A stretch of DNA of 64,000 bases from Granulosicoccus sp045110475 (GCA_045110475.1 JBGCGC010000073.1:54943-118942); one strand, 5' to 3'. Shown: positions 9,160 to 18,550, numbered from the stretch's first letter. A program made the numbers and translations. Notes: generated by a model not told the origin, from the sequence alone.

Positions 9160-9303
9160 TCAGTCGTTGGCGGATTGGTTGATGTCAGCCTTGCGATCAT
9201 TTTTCTTGTATTTTTTCAATTGTCGCAATTCGTTGAAGCCCCAGCCAAAGGCGATCAGAAACACAAGTGACAATTCGATTAATATCAGCAGATTACCGCT
9301 CAT
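9160..9303 (-). CDS. 47-residue single-pass membrane microprotein
   Basis: A short frame begins MSGNLLILIELSLV, carries one hydrophobic helix (about residues 4-21), then a basic Lys/Arg-rich tail (ELRQLKKYKKND). The ATG at 9303 is preceded by GAGGAG at 8-nt spacing, the best ribosome-binding site in this area. Similar short proteins (one helix then a basic tail) occur in other gammaproteobacteria, but I know no function. It lies 54 bp upstream of the MscS-type gene and may be co-transcribed. The tail would face the cytoplasm by the positive-inside rule. Confidence 0.65.
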   Translation of the reverse strand: MSGNLLILIELSLVFLIAFGWGFNELRQLKKYKKNDRKADINQSAND

Positions 9304-9377
9304 CTGGCAGGCTCCTCGAATGAGAAAGGTGGGGGTAAACTGAATCAGATCCCCGCTTCCCCACTATACTACCCGGC

Positions 9378-10028
9378 ATGATACCCGCAGATGAAGCACT
9401 GGCCAGACTCAAGGCCGGTAACCAGCGTTTTAAGTCCAATGTACGCGATCTGGACGCCATGGCTAGCAATGCCCGGCGAGGCGAGGTGGTGCAGGCTCAG
9501 GAGCCCTTTGCCATCATTCTCGGCTGTTCGGATTCACGCGTGCCAGCAGAGATCGTCTTCGATCAGGGGCTTGGCGATTTATTCGTCATCCGCGTAGCTG
9601 GCAATATCGTCGCACCCTCGTTGTTGGGCAGCGTGGAGTTCTGTGCGGTAAAACACGGTGCCAGACTTGTTGTTGTTCTTGGGCATACGCATTGTGGCGC
9701 CATTGAGGCAACTGTCAGCGAGCTCAAACGGCCAACAAATAACCGATCACCCAATCTGCAATCCATTGTTAATCGAATTCAACCGTCCGTTCAGACCCTG
9801 CTGGAAGCCGGACTGGAAAACAACGAAGAACAACTCATCAGTCTTGCCACACGTGCCAATGTCCGCGCATCCGTCTCTCAACTGCGTCACGGTTCACGCA
9901 TTCTTGAAGGACTCATCGCCAATGAAGGTCTGCAGATTATCGGTGCAGAGTATTCTCTGGAAACCGGGGAAGTCGACTTCTTCGGTGACGATGGTAATGA
10001 TGCAAGCGATGTGGCTATTGAGCACTGA
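9378..10028 (+). CDS. Beta-class carbonic anhydrase
   Basis: A 216-residue beta-carbonic anhydrase that interconverts CO2 and bicarbonate. The zinc ligands are Cys50 (in GCSDSRVPAE, with the Asp52/Arg54 dyad), His103 and Cys106 (in LGHTHCGAIEA). There is no signal peptide, so it is cytosolic. The length matches the bacterial CynT/Can type. It starts at ATG 9378 and is divergent from the microprotein-mscS pair. It probably supplies bicarbonate for carboxylation reactions. Confidence 0.95.
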   Translation: MIPADEALARLKAGNQRFKSNVRDLDAMASNARRGEVVQAQEPFAIILGCSDSRVPAEIVFDQGLGDLFVIRVAGNIVAPSLLGSVEFCAVKHGARLVVVLGHTHCGAIEATVSELKRPTNNRSPNLQSIVNRIQPSVQTLLEAGLENNEEQLISLATRANVRASVSQLRHGSRILEGLIANEGLQIIGAEYSLETGEVDFFGDDGNDASDVAIEH

Positions 10029-10143
10029 CTGACCAAACCGCTCTTTTTCACTGTAGCGGCGAAACGCTCTCAACCGCGCGGGCCAGGTGTCTGTGCGGCC
10101 GGAGGCGGCCCCGTAGAAAGCGATCGAGCGAGAGTCGTCCCGG

Positions 10144-10455
10144 CTAGATAGCGGGTATCCAGACACCGCTAAAGGCAGCCAGATCATCACGACCAATACG
10201 CCCCTTCGCATAGAAATCGTCGAGCGCTTCCTCGTCAAGATCCATCGATTCGCCTTTTTCATCACAATAGTGCCATGCGCCATAGATGGCCATGAGATAA
10301 AGCGTTTCCAGCAAGTCGCCCACCCGGACTGCCTTGTCGGAGGCTAACTGACTCAACTGGATGGCAGTCAACGGTACCTGCGTTTTCCGATATTCATCCT
10401 CCAGAAAGGACGATATTCCCTCATCCCACAAGGGTTCAGTGAGTTGTGCTTGCAT
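10144..10455 (-). CDS. Small conserved-looking protein, function unknown
   Basis: A 103-residue acidic soluble protein when started at ATG 10455. A GTG at 10488 would add 11 residues; neither has a good ribosome-binding site. The sequence alternates charged and hydrophobic residues (LTAIQLSQLASDKAVRVGDLLETLYLMAIYGAWHY) and looks mostly helical. No motif or family is recognised. It lies between the carbonic anhydrase (convergent) and ubiB (same strand, downstream of ubiB by about 240 bp). Confidence 0.65.
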   Translation of the reverse strand: MQAQLTEPLWDEGISSFLEDEYRKTQVPLTAIQLSQLASDKAVRVGDLLETLYLMAIYGAWHYCDEKGESMDLDEEALDDFYAKGRIGRDDLAAFSGVWIPAI

Positions 10456-10692
10456 AGTCGAATACACCCAGCGATCTTTAGTGGACACGTTCTGAGTAGC
10501 GGCACATGGGGCAGCCTCTGAGCCGCCGTAAGGCTAATTTGTGATTGCCTGCAAGCCTTTCTCCAAAGTAACCCGTCTACTGACCTGCCTATCACACGGA
10601 TGTCTTTTCTCAACTCACTACCATGCGTTTCACGTTACCGACTGGCCTGCACAATGGCAACTCCGGTGACGCGCACGCAACAACAAACTCAC

Positions 10693-12354
10693 CTATCGTC
10701 GTAAACCCGACACCAAAAAGCCGGCTCCCAATAGCCCGGGTATCCAGATCCACCACCGAATATCACCATCACCACTCATCATCGAAGCCGCAGCCAGTAA
10801 CCCGGCCACAATGAAAAGGCTGGCGCCGGTAATACTTCGCCTGAGAGAACAGGCTTGTTTTTGTGTCTGTGCATACTGTGCAGGCACGGCCTTGTCACCC
10901 GGTTGCAGCGTTGCCAGACTAGCTGCCTGATTCTGCAGTTTAAGAAAGTCATGCACCAACATAGGCATTTCCGGCATCGCTTTTAAAATAGCTGGCGCTT
11001 GATCGACAAAGCGCTTGATCACCGTCTGTGGGTTATTGGTCTTAAGTACCCAACGTTGTAGAAACGGTTTGCCCGTGGCCCACAGATCTAGATCGGGATA
11101 GAGCTGACGCCCCAGACCTTCGATGTTCAACAGGGTTTTCTGCAGAAGAACCAACTGTGGCTGTACTTCCATCTCGAACCGTCTAGCCACATGAAACAGT
11201 TGTAGCAGGACATGACCAAACGATATCTCCGATAAGGGTTTATCAAAAATCGGCTCACAGACAGCGCGGACACCAGCCTCCAGTTCACTGACTCGTGTGT
11301 CACGCGGCACCCAACCCGAATCGATATGTAATTGTGCAACCCGACGATAATCACGTTGAAAAAACGCCAGCAGGTTTTCACCAATGTAGCGTTGATCTTC
11401 ATCTGTTAGTGACCCGACGATACCAAAGTCAACGGCAATGTACTGTGGGTGATCAGGAGTCTCCCGAGAAACAAAAATGTTACCCGGATGCATATCGGCA
11501 TGAAAAAAATTATGGTCAAACACTTGCGTGTAGAAAATCTCGACACCGTGCTCGGCCAGCTTCTTCATATCCATATCAATGTCTTCCATCGCCTGGATAT
11601 CACGAATGGGAATTCCATCAATACGTTCCTGTACCATCACCGAGCTACGCGTTAAATCCCAGAAAATTTCAGGAATGTAGAGCGTTTTACTGTCCTTGAA
11701 ATTGTTTCGCAGTACAACAGCGTTGGTTGCTTCCGCAACAAGATCCAACTCACCGTGAATGGTGCGATCGTATTCGGCAACCACCTCACGCGGACGCAAA
11801 CGTTTGCCATCACGCAGCACAGCGGCCGCCATGTCCGCCAGAATAAACATCAGACTCACATCGCGATCGATGGTCTCTCTGATGCCCGGCCTGAGCACTT
11901 TGACGACAACGTCGGTGCCATCGTGCAACACAGCACCATGCACTTGCGCGATGGAGGCTGAGGCTATCGGTGTGTCTTCAAAGCGATGAAAGAGCACCTC
12001 GATCGAGTCATTGAGCTCAGTCTCTATCTGGGCACGGGCAAGTTCACTGGAAAAAGGCCTGACCTTATCCTGCAGTAGCGTCAGTTCATCACCGATATCA
12101 TCAGGCAGAAGATCGCGTCGGGTAGATAGAACCTGACCAAGTTTCACAAAAACGGGGCCAAGTTCCTCAAGTGCCAGGCGAATTCGCTGGGCGCGTGGTA
12201 AGGCGCGTGTTTCGCGATTCATCCAGCGGGTCGGCGATAGCAAAAACACATGCTTCAAGGCACTGACAGGCGTGCCGTCCAGAAACAGCGCTTCCAGAGC
12301 ATACTTGACCATCACACCTTCGATCTTGGCAAAGCGCCCGATATGACTCAGCAT
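10693..12354 (-). CDS. ubiB: UbiB, atypical kinase of ubiquinone biosynthesis
   Basis: A 553-residue member of the ABC1/ADCK/UbiB family, which uses ATP to support assembly of the ubiquinone-making Ubi complex at the membrane. It shows KLGQ (residues 71-74) and the Ala-rich nucleotide loop IASASIAQVHGA. The catalytic-loop-like HADMHPGN and the AVDFGIVG metal motif follow. Two C-terminal transmembrane helices (about 510-527 and 533-550) anchor it in the inner membrane. It is the last gene of ubiE-ubiJ-ubiB, 3 bp after ubiJ. Confidence 0.96.
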   Translation of the reverse strand: MLSHIGRFAKIEGVMVKYALEALFLDGTPVSALKHVFLLSPTRWMNRETRALPRAQRIRLALEELGPVFVKLGQVLSTRRDLLPDDIGDELTLLQDKVRPFSSELARAQIETELNDSIEVLFHRFEDTPIASASIAQVHGAVLHDGTDVVVKVLRPGIRETIDRDVSLMFILADMAAAVLRDGKRLRPREVVAEYDRTIHGELDLVAEATNAVVLRNNFKDSKTLYIPEIFWDLTRSSVMVQERIDGIPIRDIQAMEDIDMDMKKLAEHGVEIFYTQVFDHNFFHADMHPGNIFVSRETPDHPQYIAVDFGIVGSLTDEDQRYIGENLLAFFQRDYRRVAQLHIDSGWVPRDTRVSELEAGVRAVCEPIFDKPLSEISFGHVLLQLFHVARRFEMEVQPQLVLLQKTLLNIEGLGRQLYPDLDLWATGKPFLQRWVLKTNNPQTVIKRFVDQAPAILKAMPEMPMLVHDFLKLQNQAASLATLQPGDKAVPAQYAQTQKQACSLRRSITGASLFIVAGLLAAASMMSGDGDIRWWIWIPGLLGAGFLVSGLRR

Positions 12355-12357
12355 GAC

Positions 12358-12993
12358 CTAAGGCTCGCCCGTATCGATCACGCAGGCAGCTTCCAGTCGT
12401 TGCACATGCGCCTCCAACCGGTCAGAAGCCGCCCTCAGTTCATCAACCTCTTCGCAGAAACTGTCTACCTCGGCATTAGGTGCCAACAGCTCGATTTCCT
12501 CTTGCAGGTATTCGCTGGTGTTCAGGTCGAAGCTGTGCCGACTGCGCTGTAGCCAACGACCAAGCTGTGTCTGTGCCCTGTCGAGCCGGTGCGTCACGCT
12601 GTCACCCAGAAAGGGCGAAACAGCATCCTGCCAGTCGGGATCAAGCAACGACAGAATCTGTTTCAATTGCTGGCTTGTACCAACATCACCCTCTATTGTC
12701 ACATCGCCCTTGTACACCGCATCATTACCATTCAAAAGTGAACGCAGTGCGAGCACGCTACCGGTAATCGTGGTGTCGGCGCTGGCATCCAGACCATCGG
12801 CATCATCCGGCGGAGAGAGCTGAACCTTGCCATCCACCACGATCAGCATCACCGACGTCGCAGGCGCGGAAATGTTGATACGCACAACACTGCCATCAAT
12901 TGAGGTAAGTCGCTGGCGGGTTTCAGGATCCAGACGCAAAACCGCTTCGATGGCTTTCTCTAACGCCAGAGTTATGGGGAAAGGCAGATTCAT
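12358..12993 (-). CDS. ubiJ: UbiJ, ubiquinone biosynthesis accessory protein (SCP2 domain)
   Basis: A 211-residue SCP2-like lipid-binding protein that, with UbiK, supports the soluble Ubi complex. The start was placed at ATG 12993 (MNLPFPITLALEKAIEAVL), which fits the family; the longer frame would overlap ubiE. The SCP2 domain is roughly residues 15-110 and contains SADTTITGSVLALRSLL and a GDVTIEGDVG segment. A C-terminal coiled-coil-like part (EEIELLAPNAEVDSFCEEVDEL onward) follows. It lies between ubiE (10 bp) and ubiB (3 bp). Confidence 0.92.
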   Translation of the reverse strand: MNLPFPITLALEKAIEAVLRLDPETRQRLTSIDGSVVRINISAPATSVMLIVVDGKVQLSPPDDADGLDASADTTITGSVLALRSLLNGNDAVYKGDVTIEGDVGTSQQLKQILSLLDPDWQDAVSPFLGDSVTHRLDRAQTQLGRWLQRSRHSFDLNTSEYLQEEIELLAPNAEVDSFCEEVDELRAASDRLEAHVQRLEAACVIDTGEP

Positions 12994-13003
12994 CAGCCAG
13001 TGA

Positions 13004-13759
13004 TCAGATCTTGTAGCCTTTGTGCAAGGCAACGACACCACCTGTGAGGTTGTTGTAACCGGTTCTGGCAAAGCCTGCTGCCTGCATCATCTCTTCCAGT
13101 GTTTGTTGATCGGGATGCATGCGAATGGATTCAGCCAGATAGCGGTAGCTCTCAGCATCATTGGCCACCAGTTTGCCCATCAACGGCAGTGCGGTGAACG
13201 AGTAAGCATCATAGGCTTTGCTCAGCAGCGGCAAGATCGGCTTGGAGAACTCAAGAACCAACAGCTTGCCGCCGGGCTTGAGCACGCGATGCATCGATTC
13301 AAGCGCTCGCAGCTTGTCAGTGACGTTGCGCAGACCAAAGGCCATGGTGATGCAATCAAACGTGTCATCTTCAAATGGCAACGCCTCGGCATTAGCCTGC
13401 GCGTAATCGATATTCCCTACCAGACCCTCATCGGCCAGCCGATCCCTGCCAGTTGTCAGCATGGCGCTGTTGATGTCCGACAACACCACCATGCCCTGTG
13501 AGCCAACACGGTGCGAGAATTTTGCGGCCAGATCGCCAGTGCCTCCGGCCAGATCAAGCACGACATGACCTGGACGGACGGCCGCCTGCGAAATCGTAAA
13601 GCGTTTCCAGAGTCGGTGAACGCCAAACGACATAAGGTCGTTCATCACGTCATATTTTGATGCGACCGAATCAAATACCTGCCCGACCATACCGGCCTTG
13701 GCAGAAGCATCGACGGTCTGATAACCGAAATGTGTCTTGTCATTACTCACGACTTGCAT
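13004..13759 (-). CDS. ubiE: UbiE, ubiquinone/menaquinone C-methyltransferase
   Basis: A 251-residue class I SAM methyltransferase, same length as E. coli UbiE (251), that C-methylates the benzoquinol ring in ubiquinone synthesis. The family entrance signature is FDSVASKYDVMNDLMSFG. Motif I is VLDLAGGTGDLA (about residues 67-78), followed by DINSAMLTTGRDR and FGLRNVTDKLRAL. The ATG at 13759 follows ACGAGGT, a good ribosome-binding site. It is the first gene of the ubiE-ubiJ-ubiB operon. Confidence 0.97.
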   Translation of the reverse strand: MQVVSNDKTHFGYQTVDASAKAGMVGQVFDSVASKYDVMNDLMSFGVHRLWKRFTISQAAVRPGHVVLDLAGGTGDLAAKFSHRVGSQGMVVLSDINSAMLTTGRDRLADEGLVGNIDYAQANAEALPFEDDTFDCITMAFGLRNVTDKLRALESMHRVLKPGGKLLVLEFSKPILPLLSKAYDAYSFTALPLMGKLVANDAESYRYLAESIRMHPDQQTLEEMMQAAGFARTGYNNLTGGVVALHKGYKI

Positions 13760-13891
13760 ACCTCGTAGGTGACTGGCTGGATCAATGCAAAAACGTAATT
13801 ACAGAATCCAGAGACAAAATAAATGAAGGCTTGACAACATCACAGCGCGAGCCGTCTTGAAGTCAGCGCTACGAAAAGGCGGCGCAGACTC

Positions 13892-14248
13892 CTAGCTTGC
13901 CTTACGACTTTTGCCGGCAGCTTCCAGCTTTTCAAGATACCTCTGCCAGTTCTCTTCGTAGTGCTTGCCCAGACCATACAGGTAGTCCCATGTGAAAAGT
14001 CCCGAGTTATGACCATCATCAAAATGGATTTTCAACGCATAGTTTCCGCTGGGTTCCAGTGTGGTAACACCCACATCCTGCTTGCCGAACTGCAGCACCT
14101 CCTGACCCGGCCCATGTCCCTGTACCTCCGCAGAGGGGGAGTTAACCCTCAGATACTCACAGGTAAGGTTGCATTCATATCCATCATCAAAACATATCTC
14201 CAGAACACGGCTCTTCTGGTGCAACTTGATATCGGTAGGTCTGGGCAT
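13892..14248 (-). CDS. DUF971 protein (gamma-butyrobetaine hydroxylase N-terminal-like)
   Basis: A 118-residue protein made only of the DUF971/GBBH-like N-terminal domain. It shows two matching strands with FDDG motifs (EICFDDGYECNL and KIHFDDGHNSGLFTWDYL), a fold that in other proteins binds zinc or Fe-S. The start was set to ATG 14248 (MPRPTDIKLH), since the longer frame runs back into hslU. The gene follows hslU by 22 bp, a neighbourhood often seen in gammaproteobacteria. The exact function is unknown. Confidence 0.9.
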   Translation of the reverse strand: MPRPTDIKLHQKSRVLEICFDDGYECNLTCEYLRVNSPSAEVQGHGPGQEVLQFGKQDVGVTTLEPSGNYALKIHFDDGHNSGLFTWDYLYGLGKHYEENWQRYLEKLEAAGKSRKAS

Positions 14249-14270
14249 AATTGTCTTTAATCTTGATTTT

Positions 14271-15602
14271 CTAGAGAATGTACCGACTGAGATCGACATC
14301 CTGTACGAGATCGCCCAGATGACTATCGACAAAATCCGCATCGACTGACACCGTCTTTCCCGCATTGTCCGAGGCATCGAAGGAGGCTTGTTCCAACAAC
14401 CTCTCCATCACGGTGTGCAGTCTGCGCGCACCGATGTTCTCGGTACTTTCGTTGACTTGCCAGGCAACTTCCGCAATACGGGCAATACCGTCAGCGGGAA
14501 AACTCAGGGTGACGTTCTCGGTACCGAGCAAGGCTGTGGCCTGCTCGGTCAATGAGGCGTCGGGTTCACTCAGGATTCGCTGAAAGTCATCGGTGCTGAG
14601 CGCCTCAAGCTCGACGCGGATCGGCAATCGTCCCTGCAGCTCCGGTATAAGGTCAGAAGGCTTCGACAAGTGGAAGGCACCACAGGCAATAAACAGGATG
14701 TGATCAGTCTTGACCATGCCGAATTTGGTCGACACCGTGCTTCCTTCGATCAGTGGCAGCAGATCGCGCTGAACGCCCTCGCGTGAGATATCAGCACCAC
14801 TTCCACGATCAGCACCACGCGCTACCTTGTCAATTTCATCGATGAAAACAATGCCGTTCTGTTCGACACTGTGTAGCGCCTTCGTCTTCATATCCTCATC
14901 GTTGACCAGCTTGCCCGCCTCCTCGTCAATCAACAGTTTCATCGCATCCTTGATAGGCATCTTGCGTTTCTTGGTCCGCTCACCGCCCAGATTCTGAAAC
15001 ATGCCCTGCAATTGCTGCGACATTTCTTCCATCCCCGGGGGGGCCATGATTTCTACACCAGCCGGTTGCTGGTTGACATCGATCTCGATTTCCTTGTCAT
15101 CCAGATCCCCTTCGCGCAGTTTTTTTCGGAATTTCTGCCGTGTACTGTTTTCCGGTGTTTCATTGACGTTGAAGCCGACTTTGGAGGCAGGCGGCAATAA
15201 CACGTCCAGAACCCGCTCTTCGGCGGCGTCTTCAGCGCGATTTCTCATTTTGAGCTTGGCTTGTTCGCGCGTCTCTTTTAGCGCTACGTCGGCCAGATCA
15301 CGGATGATGGATTCAACGTCACGCCCGACGTAACCTACCTCGGTAAACTTGGTGGCCTCCACCTTGATGAACGGCGCGTTGGCCAGCCTTGCGAGCCTTC
15401 GGGCAATTTCGGTCTTGCCAACACCGGTCGGCCCGATCATCAGTATGTTCTTGGGTGTAATCTCGCTCTTCAGCTCATCACCGAGTTGCTGACGACGCCA
15501 GCGGTTACGCAAGGCAATAGCCACAGCTCGTTTGGCCGAGCTTTGGCCAATGATGTGTTTGTCCAGCTCCTGGACAATTTCTCGCGGGGTCATGTTGGAC
15601 AT
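14271..15602 (-). CDS. hslU: HslU, ATPase subunit of HslVU protease
   Basis: An AAA+ unfoldase that feeds substrates to the HslV peptidase, in the cytosol. Started at ATG 15602 (MSNMTPREIV) it has 443 residues, the E. coli length. Upstream ATGs at 15629 and 15671 are possible, and none has a strong ribosome-binding site. Walker A is GPTGVGKTEIARRLA and the Walker B region is IVFIDEIDKVARG. The pore loop region includes EATKFTEVGYVGRDVES. The sensor-2 motif is ENIGARRLHTVMERLL. The C-terminus DLSRYIL is typical of HslU and docks on HslV. It lies 99 bp after hslV. Confidence 0.97.
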   Translation of the reverse strand: MSNMTPREIVQELDKHIIGQSSAKRAVAIALRNRWRRQQLGDELKSEITPKNILMIGPTGVGKTEIARRLARLANAPFIKVEATKFTEVGYVGRDVESIIRDLADVALKETREQAKLKMRNRAEDAAEERVLDVLLPPASKVGFNVNETPENSTRQKFRKKLREGDLDDKEIEIDVNQQPAGVEIMAPPGMEEMSQQLQGMFQNLGGERTKKRKMPIKDAMKLLIDEEAGKLVNDEDMKTKALHSVEQNGIVFIDEIDKVARGADRGSGADISREGVQRDLLPLIEGSTVSTKFGMVKTDHILFIACGAFHLSKPSDLIPELQGRLPIRVELEALSTDDFQRILSEPDASLTEQATALLGTENVTLSFPADGIARIAEVAWQVNESTENIGARRLHTVMERLLEQASFDASDNAGKTVSVDADFVDSHLGDLVQDVDLSRYIL

Positions 15603-15701
15603 CGGTAGACTGGATTCGTTGGCACTCATTGAAAATCGGCGGGTTGTCTTCCGAACGCTCTGGCAGGCCATGCGTGCGGTGCTATCCGTTGACAGAGCGG
15701 G

Positions 15702-16247
15702 TTACGCTTCGGATTCAAGCGTCTCTATCGTAAGGTTGCTATTGGTATAGATGCAGATGTCAGCGGCGGTTTCAAGACTGTAGCGCACAATCTCTTCGGC
15801 ACTGAGTTCAGTATGTTGCAATAACGCCCTGGCTGCTGACTTGGCAAAATCCCCACCGGAACCAATGGCAATAATTCCACCCTCAGGCTCAATGACATCG
15901 CCGTTGCCGGTAATCACCAGTGAGGCGGTCTCATCTGCCACGGCCAGCAAGGCCTCAAGACGCCTGAGCATCCTGTCGGTGCGCCAATCCTTGGCAAGCT
16001 CGACCGCAGCACGAGTCAGCTGACCGTTGTGTGCCTCCAGCTTTGCCTCGAAGCGCTCGAACAAGGTAAAAGCATCGGCCGTACCGCCGGCGAATCCGGC
16101 CAGCACGCGATCCTTGTATAACCTGCGCACCTTGCGCGCATTGCCTTTCATGACGACATTGCCCATGCTCACTTGACCATCACCGCCGATGACCACCTGA
16201 TTACCCCGGCGCACCGAACAAATGGTGGTTCCACGGAACTGTTCCAC
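15702..16247 (-). CDS. hslV: HslV, peptidase subunit of HslVU protease
   Basis: A threonine peptidase with a proteasome beta-type fold. The nucleophile Thr follows a short N-terminal leader (MEQFRG before TTICSVRRG), which must be removed, so the leader is a propeptide. The GTG at 16247 was chosen because AGAGG precedes it by 8 nt and the product then matches other HslV proteins; a TTG at 16253 adds two residues. IGGDGQVSMGN and the glycine-rich AIGSGGDFAKSAARAL are family segments. It is the first gene of hslV-hslU. Confidence 0.96.
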   Translation of the reverse strand: MEQFRGTTICSVRRGNQVVIGGDGQVSMGNVVMKGNARKVRRLYKDRVLAGFAGGTADAFTLFERFEAKLEAHNGQLTRAAVELAKDWRTDRMLRRLEALLAVADETASLVITGNGDVIEPEGGIIAIGSGGDFAKSAARALLQHTELSAEEIVRYSLETAADICIYTNSNLTIETLESEA

Positions 16248-16345
16248 AAACAAATCCTCTCTATTGACTACCGCCAGTGTACCTGTTGAACACCCTGTAC
16301 GGTTCTACACAGAACGTTTGTCGCATGGTGTGCTAGCCTGCGCTT

Positions 16346-17893
16346 ATGCAACTTACCGTGCCACACAGAACCGTAGCTGACACCGGCAGTTTCCCGGTAA
16401 ATCCCGATGGGGTCGCTCAATGGCTTGCCGAATTACGCCCACTGGAATCAGAGGCGGATGCCCGCCATGTCTACCGCGGCCTGAAACACAGTAACCGCTT
16501 GCACAACGACGTCGATCAGCGACGCTCGGTAATCAGCTGTTTCGTTCCGGTGTTGCGCGATCTGCATCGTCATCTGAGTGAGCTCAGCGATGCGCAGCCC
16601 CTGCCACTAACGCGCGAATTTGCCCGCAACGCACGTTTGCGCGACTCCTTGCTCAGAGAAGAGGCCTTCGCCTTCAAGATACTGCTTTGCGACAGCGAAA
16701 AGCCGCTGGCTGATGATGCCAGGCGCGCCATGCAAGCCCTTGCACGGCAGGCAGAATCGGTTGTCCATGCTTTTCGCAGTTTTCCGGATGCTCTGATCGA
16801 GGACGCCCATCAGCTGTATGCGCTTGCTGAAGAACACCGACTACTGTCGTCACAACAAGGCTCCGAGCTCTTGTCTCTACTGGACCATTACCGGTTTATT
16901 CTGATGTTGAGCGTCGCTGATTTATCCCAGCAGCGGGCCAGACAGCTGCCCTTGATTCTTGAATTTTTGCGTAACGCTGTTGCCGATATTCACATTGAAC
17001 GTCAACGCCCACCCAAAACAGTGGGAAATACCGACTACGCTATTGACCTGAAGCAGGGCTCACTTCCAGAACCGGCGCACAGCCTGTTAAGTTTCAATCA
17101 GGATGATGTCCGATGGTTCAGTGTCGCACCACTGCTGTACCGGATTGATCAGATGTCCGCTAAAATCAAACACCGGGCCACAGGTATATTGGGCAGCGAT
17201 ACACTGGAGCGGCAGTCCCTGGCTCGTTTGCACGTCGCTGTGGCGCGCTCTCGGCAACGCCGTCTGGCACGTCGCATTACCCATACACCCATGCGCGTCG
17301 TCTTCGGGCACAAGGAAATCTGTGCGCATCTGTTGTACCGACCTACGGAAATCCCGGCGGACAGCGAATCCAATTGGGTAGTCACCAACGAGACGCTGCA
17401 CGGAATGTGTCTTCATAACAGCACCTGTCGAGCAGGTCTGGTACAGGTTGGCGAACTCGTAAGCGTCACCGCGCCCGATAAGCCGCTCATCTCAGAAAAT
17501 GCGGCACACAATGGCAAGGTCAATGCGCTTCTCGGCGTTATCCGCTGGATTCATGCCAGTGGCAGCGAAGGTATTACCATTGGTGTGGAATTTTTGGCTC
17601 GCACACTGCTGCCCGTGCACGTTACACGTGATACGCAACAGGCAGAAAGTAATTCCTCCGACACACGCCAACATGGACTTGCCGAGGTCGGTGAAAACGC
17701 AGTGATTATTGCCTGCAAGTTCCAGAACACAGTCATCCAGACGATGCTGCTTCCATCCTATCTTTATCAAGCCGGTGACCGACTGGTTGCCGCACAAGGT
17801 GTCAAATCACGCACCATGCAGCTGAGCAAATGTCTACAGACCAATGGTTTGTTCAGCCAGTATTCGCTAAACGACACGCAGGAGTCCGGATAG
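16346..17893 (+). CDS. PilZ-like domain protein, function unknown
   Basis: A 515-residue soluble protein. The N-terminal two thirds is helical, with the family-like opening NPDGVAQWLAELRPLE and HVYRGLKHSNRLHND. From about residue 310 there is a basic stretch (RQRRLARR), then a segment WVVTNETLHGMCLH followed by VQVGELVSV. These resemble the paired RxxxR and D/NxSxxG elements of PilZ cyclic-di-GMP-binding domains in a degenerate form. It may therefore sense c-di-GMP, which is inference. It is divergent from hslV, with the start codons 98 bp apart, and runs alone. Confidence 0.75.
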   Translation: MQLTVPHRTVADTGSFPVNPDGVAQWLAELRPLESEADARHVYRGLKHSNRLHNDVDQRRSVISCFVPVLRDLHRHLSELSDAQPLPLTREFARNARLRDSLLREEAFAFKILLCDSEKPLADDARRAMQALARQAESVVHAFRSFPDALIEDAHQLYALAEEHRLLSSQQGSELLSLLDHYRFILMLSVADLSQQRARQLPLILEFLRNAVADIHIERQRPPKTVGNTDYAIDLKQGSLPEPAHSLLSFNQDDVRWFSVAPLLYRIDQMSAKIKHRATGILGSDTLERQSLARLHVAVARSRQRRLARRITHTPMRVVFGHKEICAHLLYRPTEIPADSESNWVVTNETLHGMCLHNSTCRAGLVQVGELVSVTAPDKPLISENAAHNGKVNALLGVIRWIHASGSEGITIGVEFLARTLLPVHVTRDTQQAESNSSDTRQHGLAEVGENAVIIACKFQNTVIQTMLLPSYLYQAGDRLVAAQGVKSRTMQLSKCLQTNGLFSQYSLNDTQESG

Positions 17894-17980
17894 TCAACTT
17901 TGCTGTACCCACTGCGCCCAGAACAACGCAGCGTCATTCTTATGAAAATACTGTTTTGGCGGCAAAAGCCGGCCTGCTGC

Positions 17981-18550
17981 TCATCTGTCGATCTGTTTGA
18001 TCAGCACACCCGCAAAGTTTTCGTTCGCCAGTCGCATTACGGGAAACATGACGTTTCCGGTCCCATCAAACCGCAGCGTCACCAACTGAACGCTGCCTGT
18101 TTGACCCACGGGAAATAGCTTGTCCGCAGCGAGCGTCATGCTCAGTGTCATACTGGTATCGACAGGCCATACCGGGCTGTTTAAGAGCTGAAGGCTCTGT
18201 TCGGCGATATACGGCTCATCCAGTTGAGCACCGATACCCATATCGCTGCACCTTGTACTGTCGCCAAAATCACTACTCAGGATATCACTGCTCAAGCTGA
18301 CAAACGTAAAACACGGGCCCGTGGTCTGTGGCTGTGTAGACACCTGCATCTCGACATTCCAGGCGCATGCCGCATCGGGGCCGCTGTATTCAATAGACCC
18401 CTGATAGTTACCACGTAGTTCGCTGTAATAGGTTGTATCGCACCTGCCACCCTGCCCTGCTTCAATGTCTGGCAAGGCAACTGTCTCCTCATTACTGCCA
18501 CTGCAGGCCATCAATACAAGCGGCCATAAAAGTGTCAGGGTTTTCCTCAT
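17981..18550 (-). CDS. Putative lipoprotein, function unknown
   Basis: A 189-residue protein with a short lipoprotein signal: MRKTLTLLWPLVLMAC with lipobox LMAC and Cys16. Next is an acidic linker (SGSNEETVALPDIEAGQ) and a beta-rich domain with four further cysteines (CDTTYY, ACAWN, PCFTF, RCSDM) that could form two disulfides. It also has the segment LRGNYQGSIEYSG. No family is recognised. It is predicted to be membrane-anchored in the periplasm and is convergent to the PilZ-like gene with an 87-bp gap. Confidence 0.8.
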   Translation of the reverse strand: MRKTLTLLWPLVLMACSGSNEETVALPDIEAGQGGRCDTTYYSELRGNYQGSIEYSGPDAACAWNVEMQVSTQPQTTGPCFTFVSLSSDILSSDFGDSTRCSDMGIGAQLDEPYIAEQSLQLLNSPVWPVDTSMTLSMTLAADKLFPVGQTGSVQLVTLRFDGTGNVMFPVMRLANENFAGVLIKQIDR

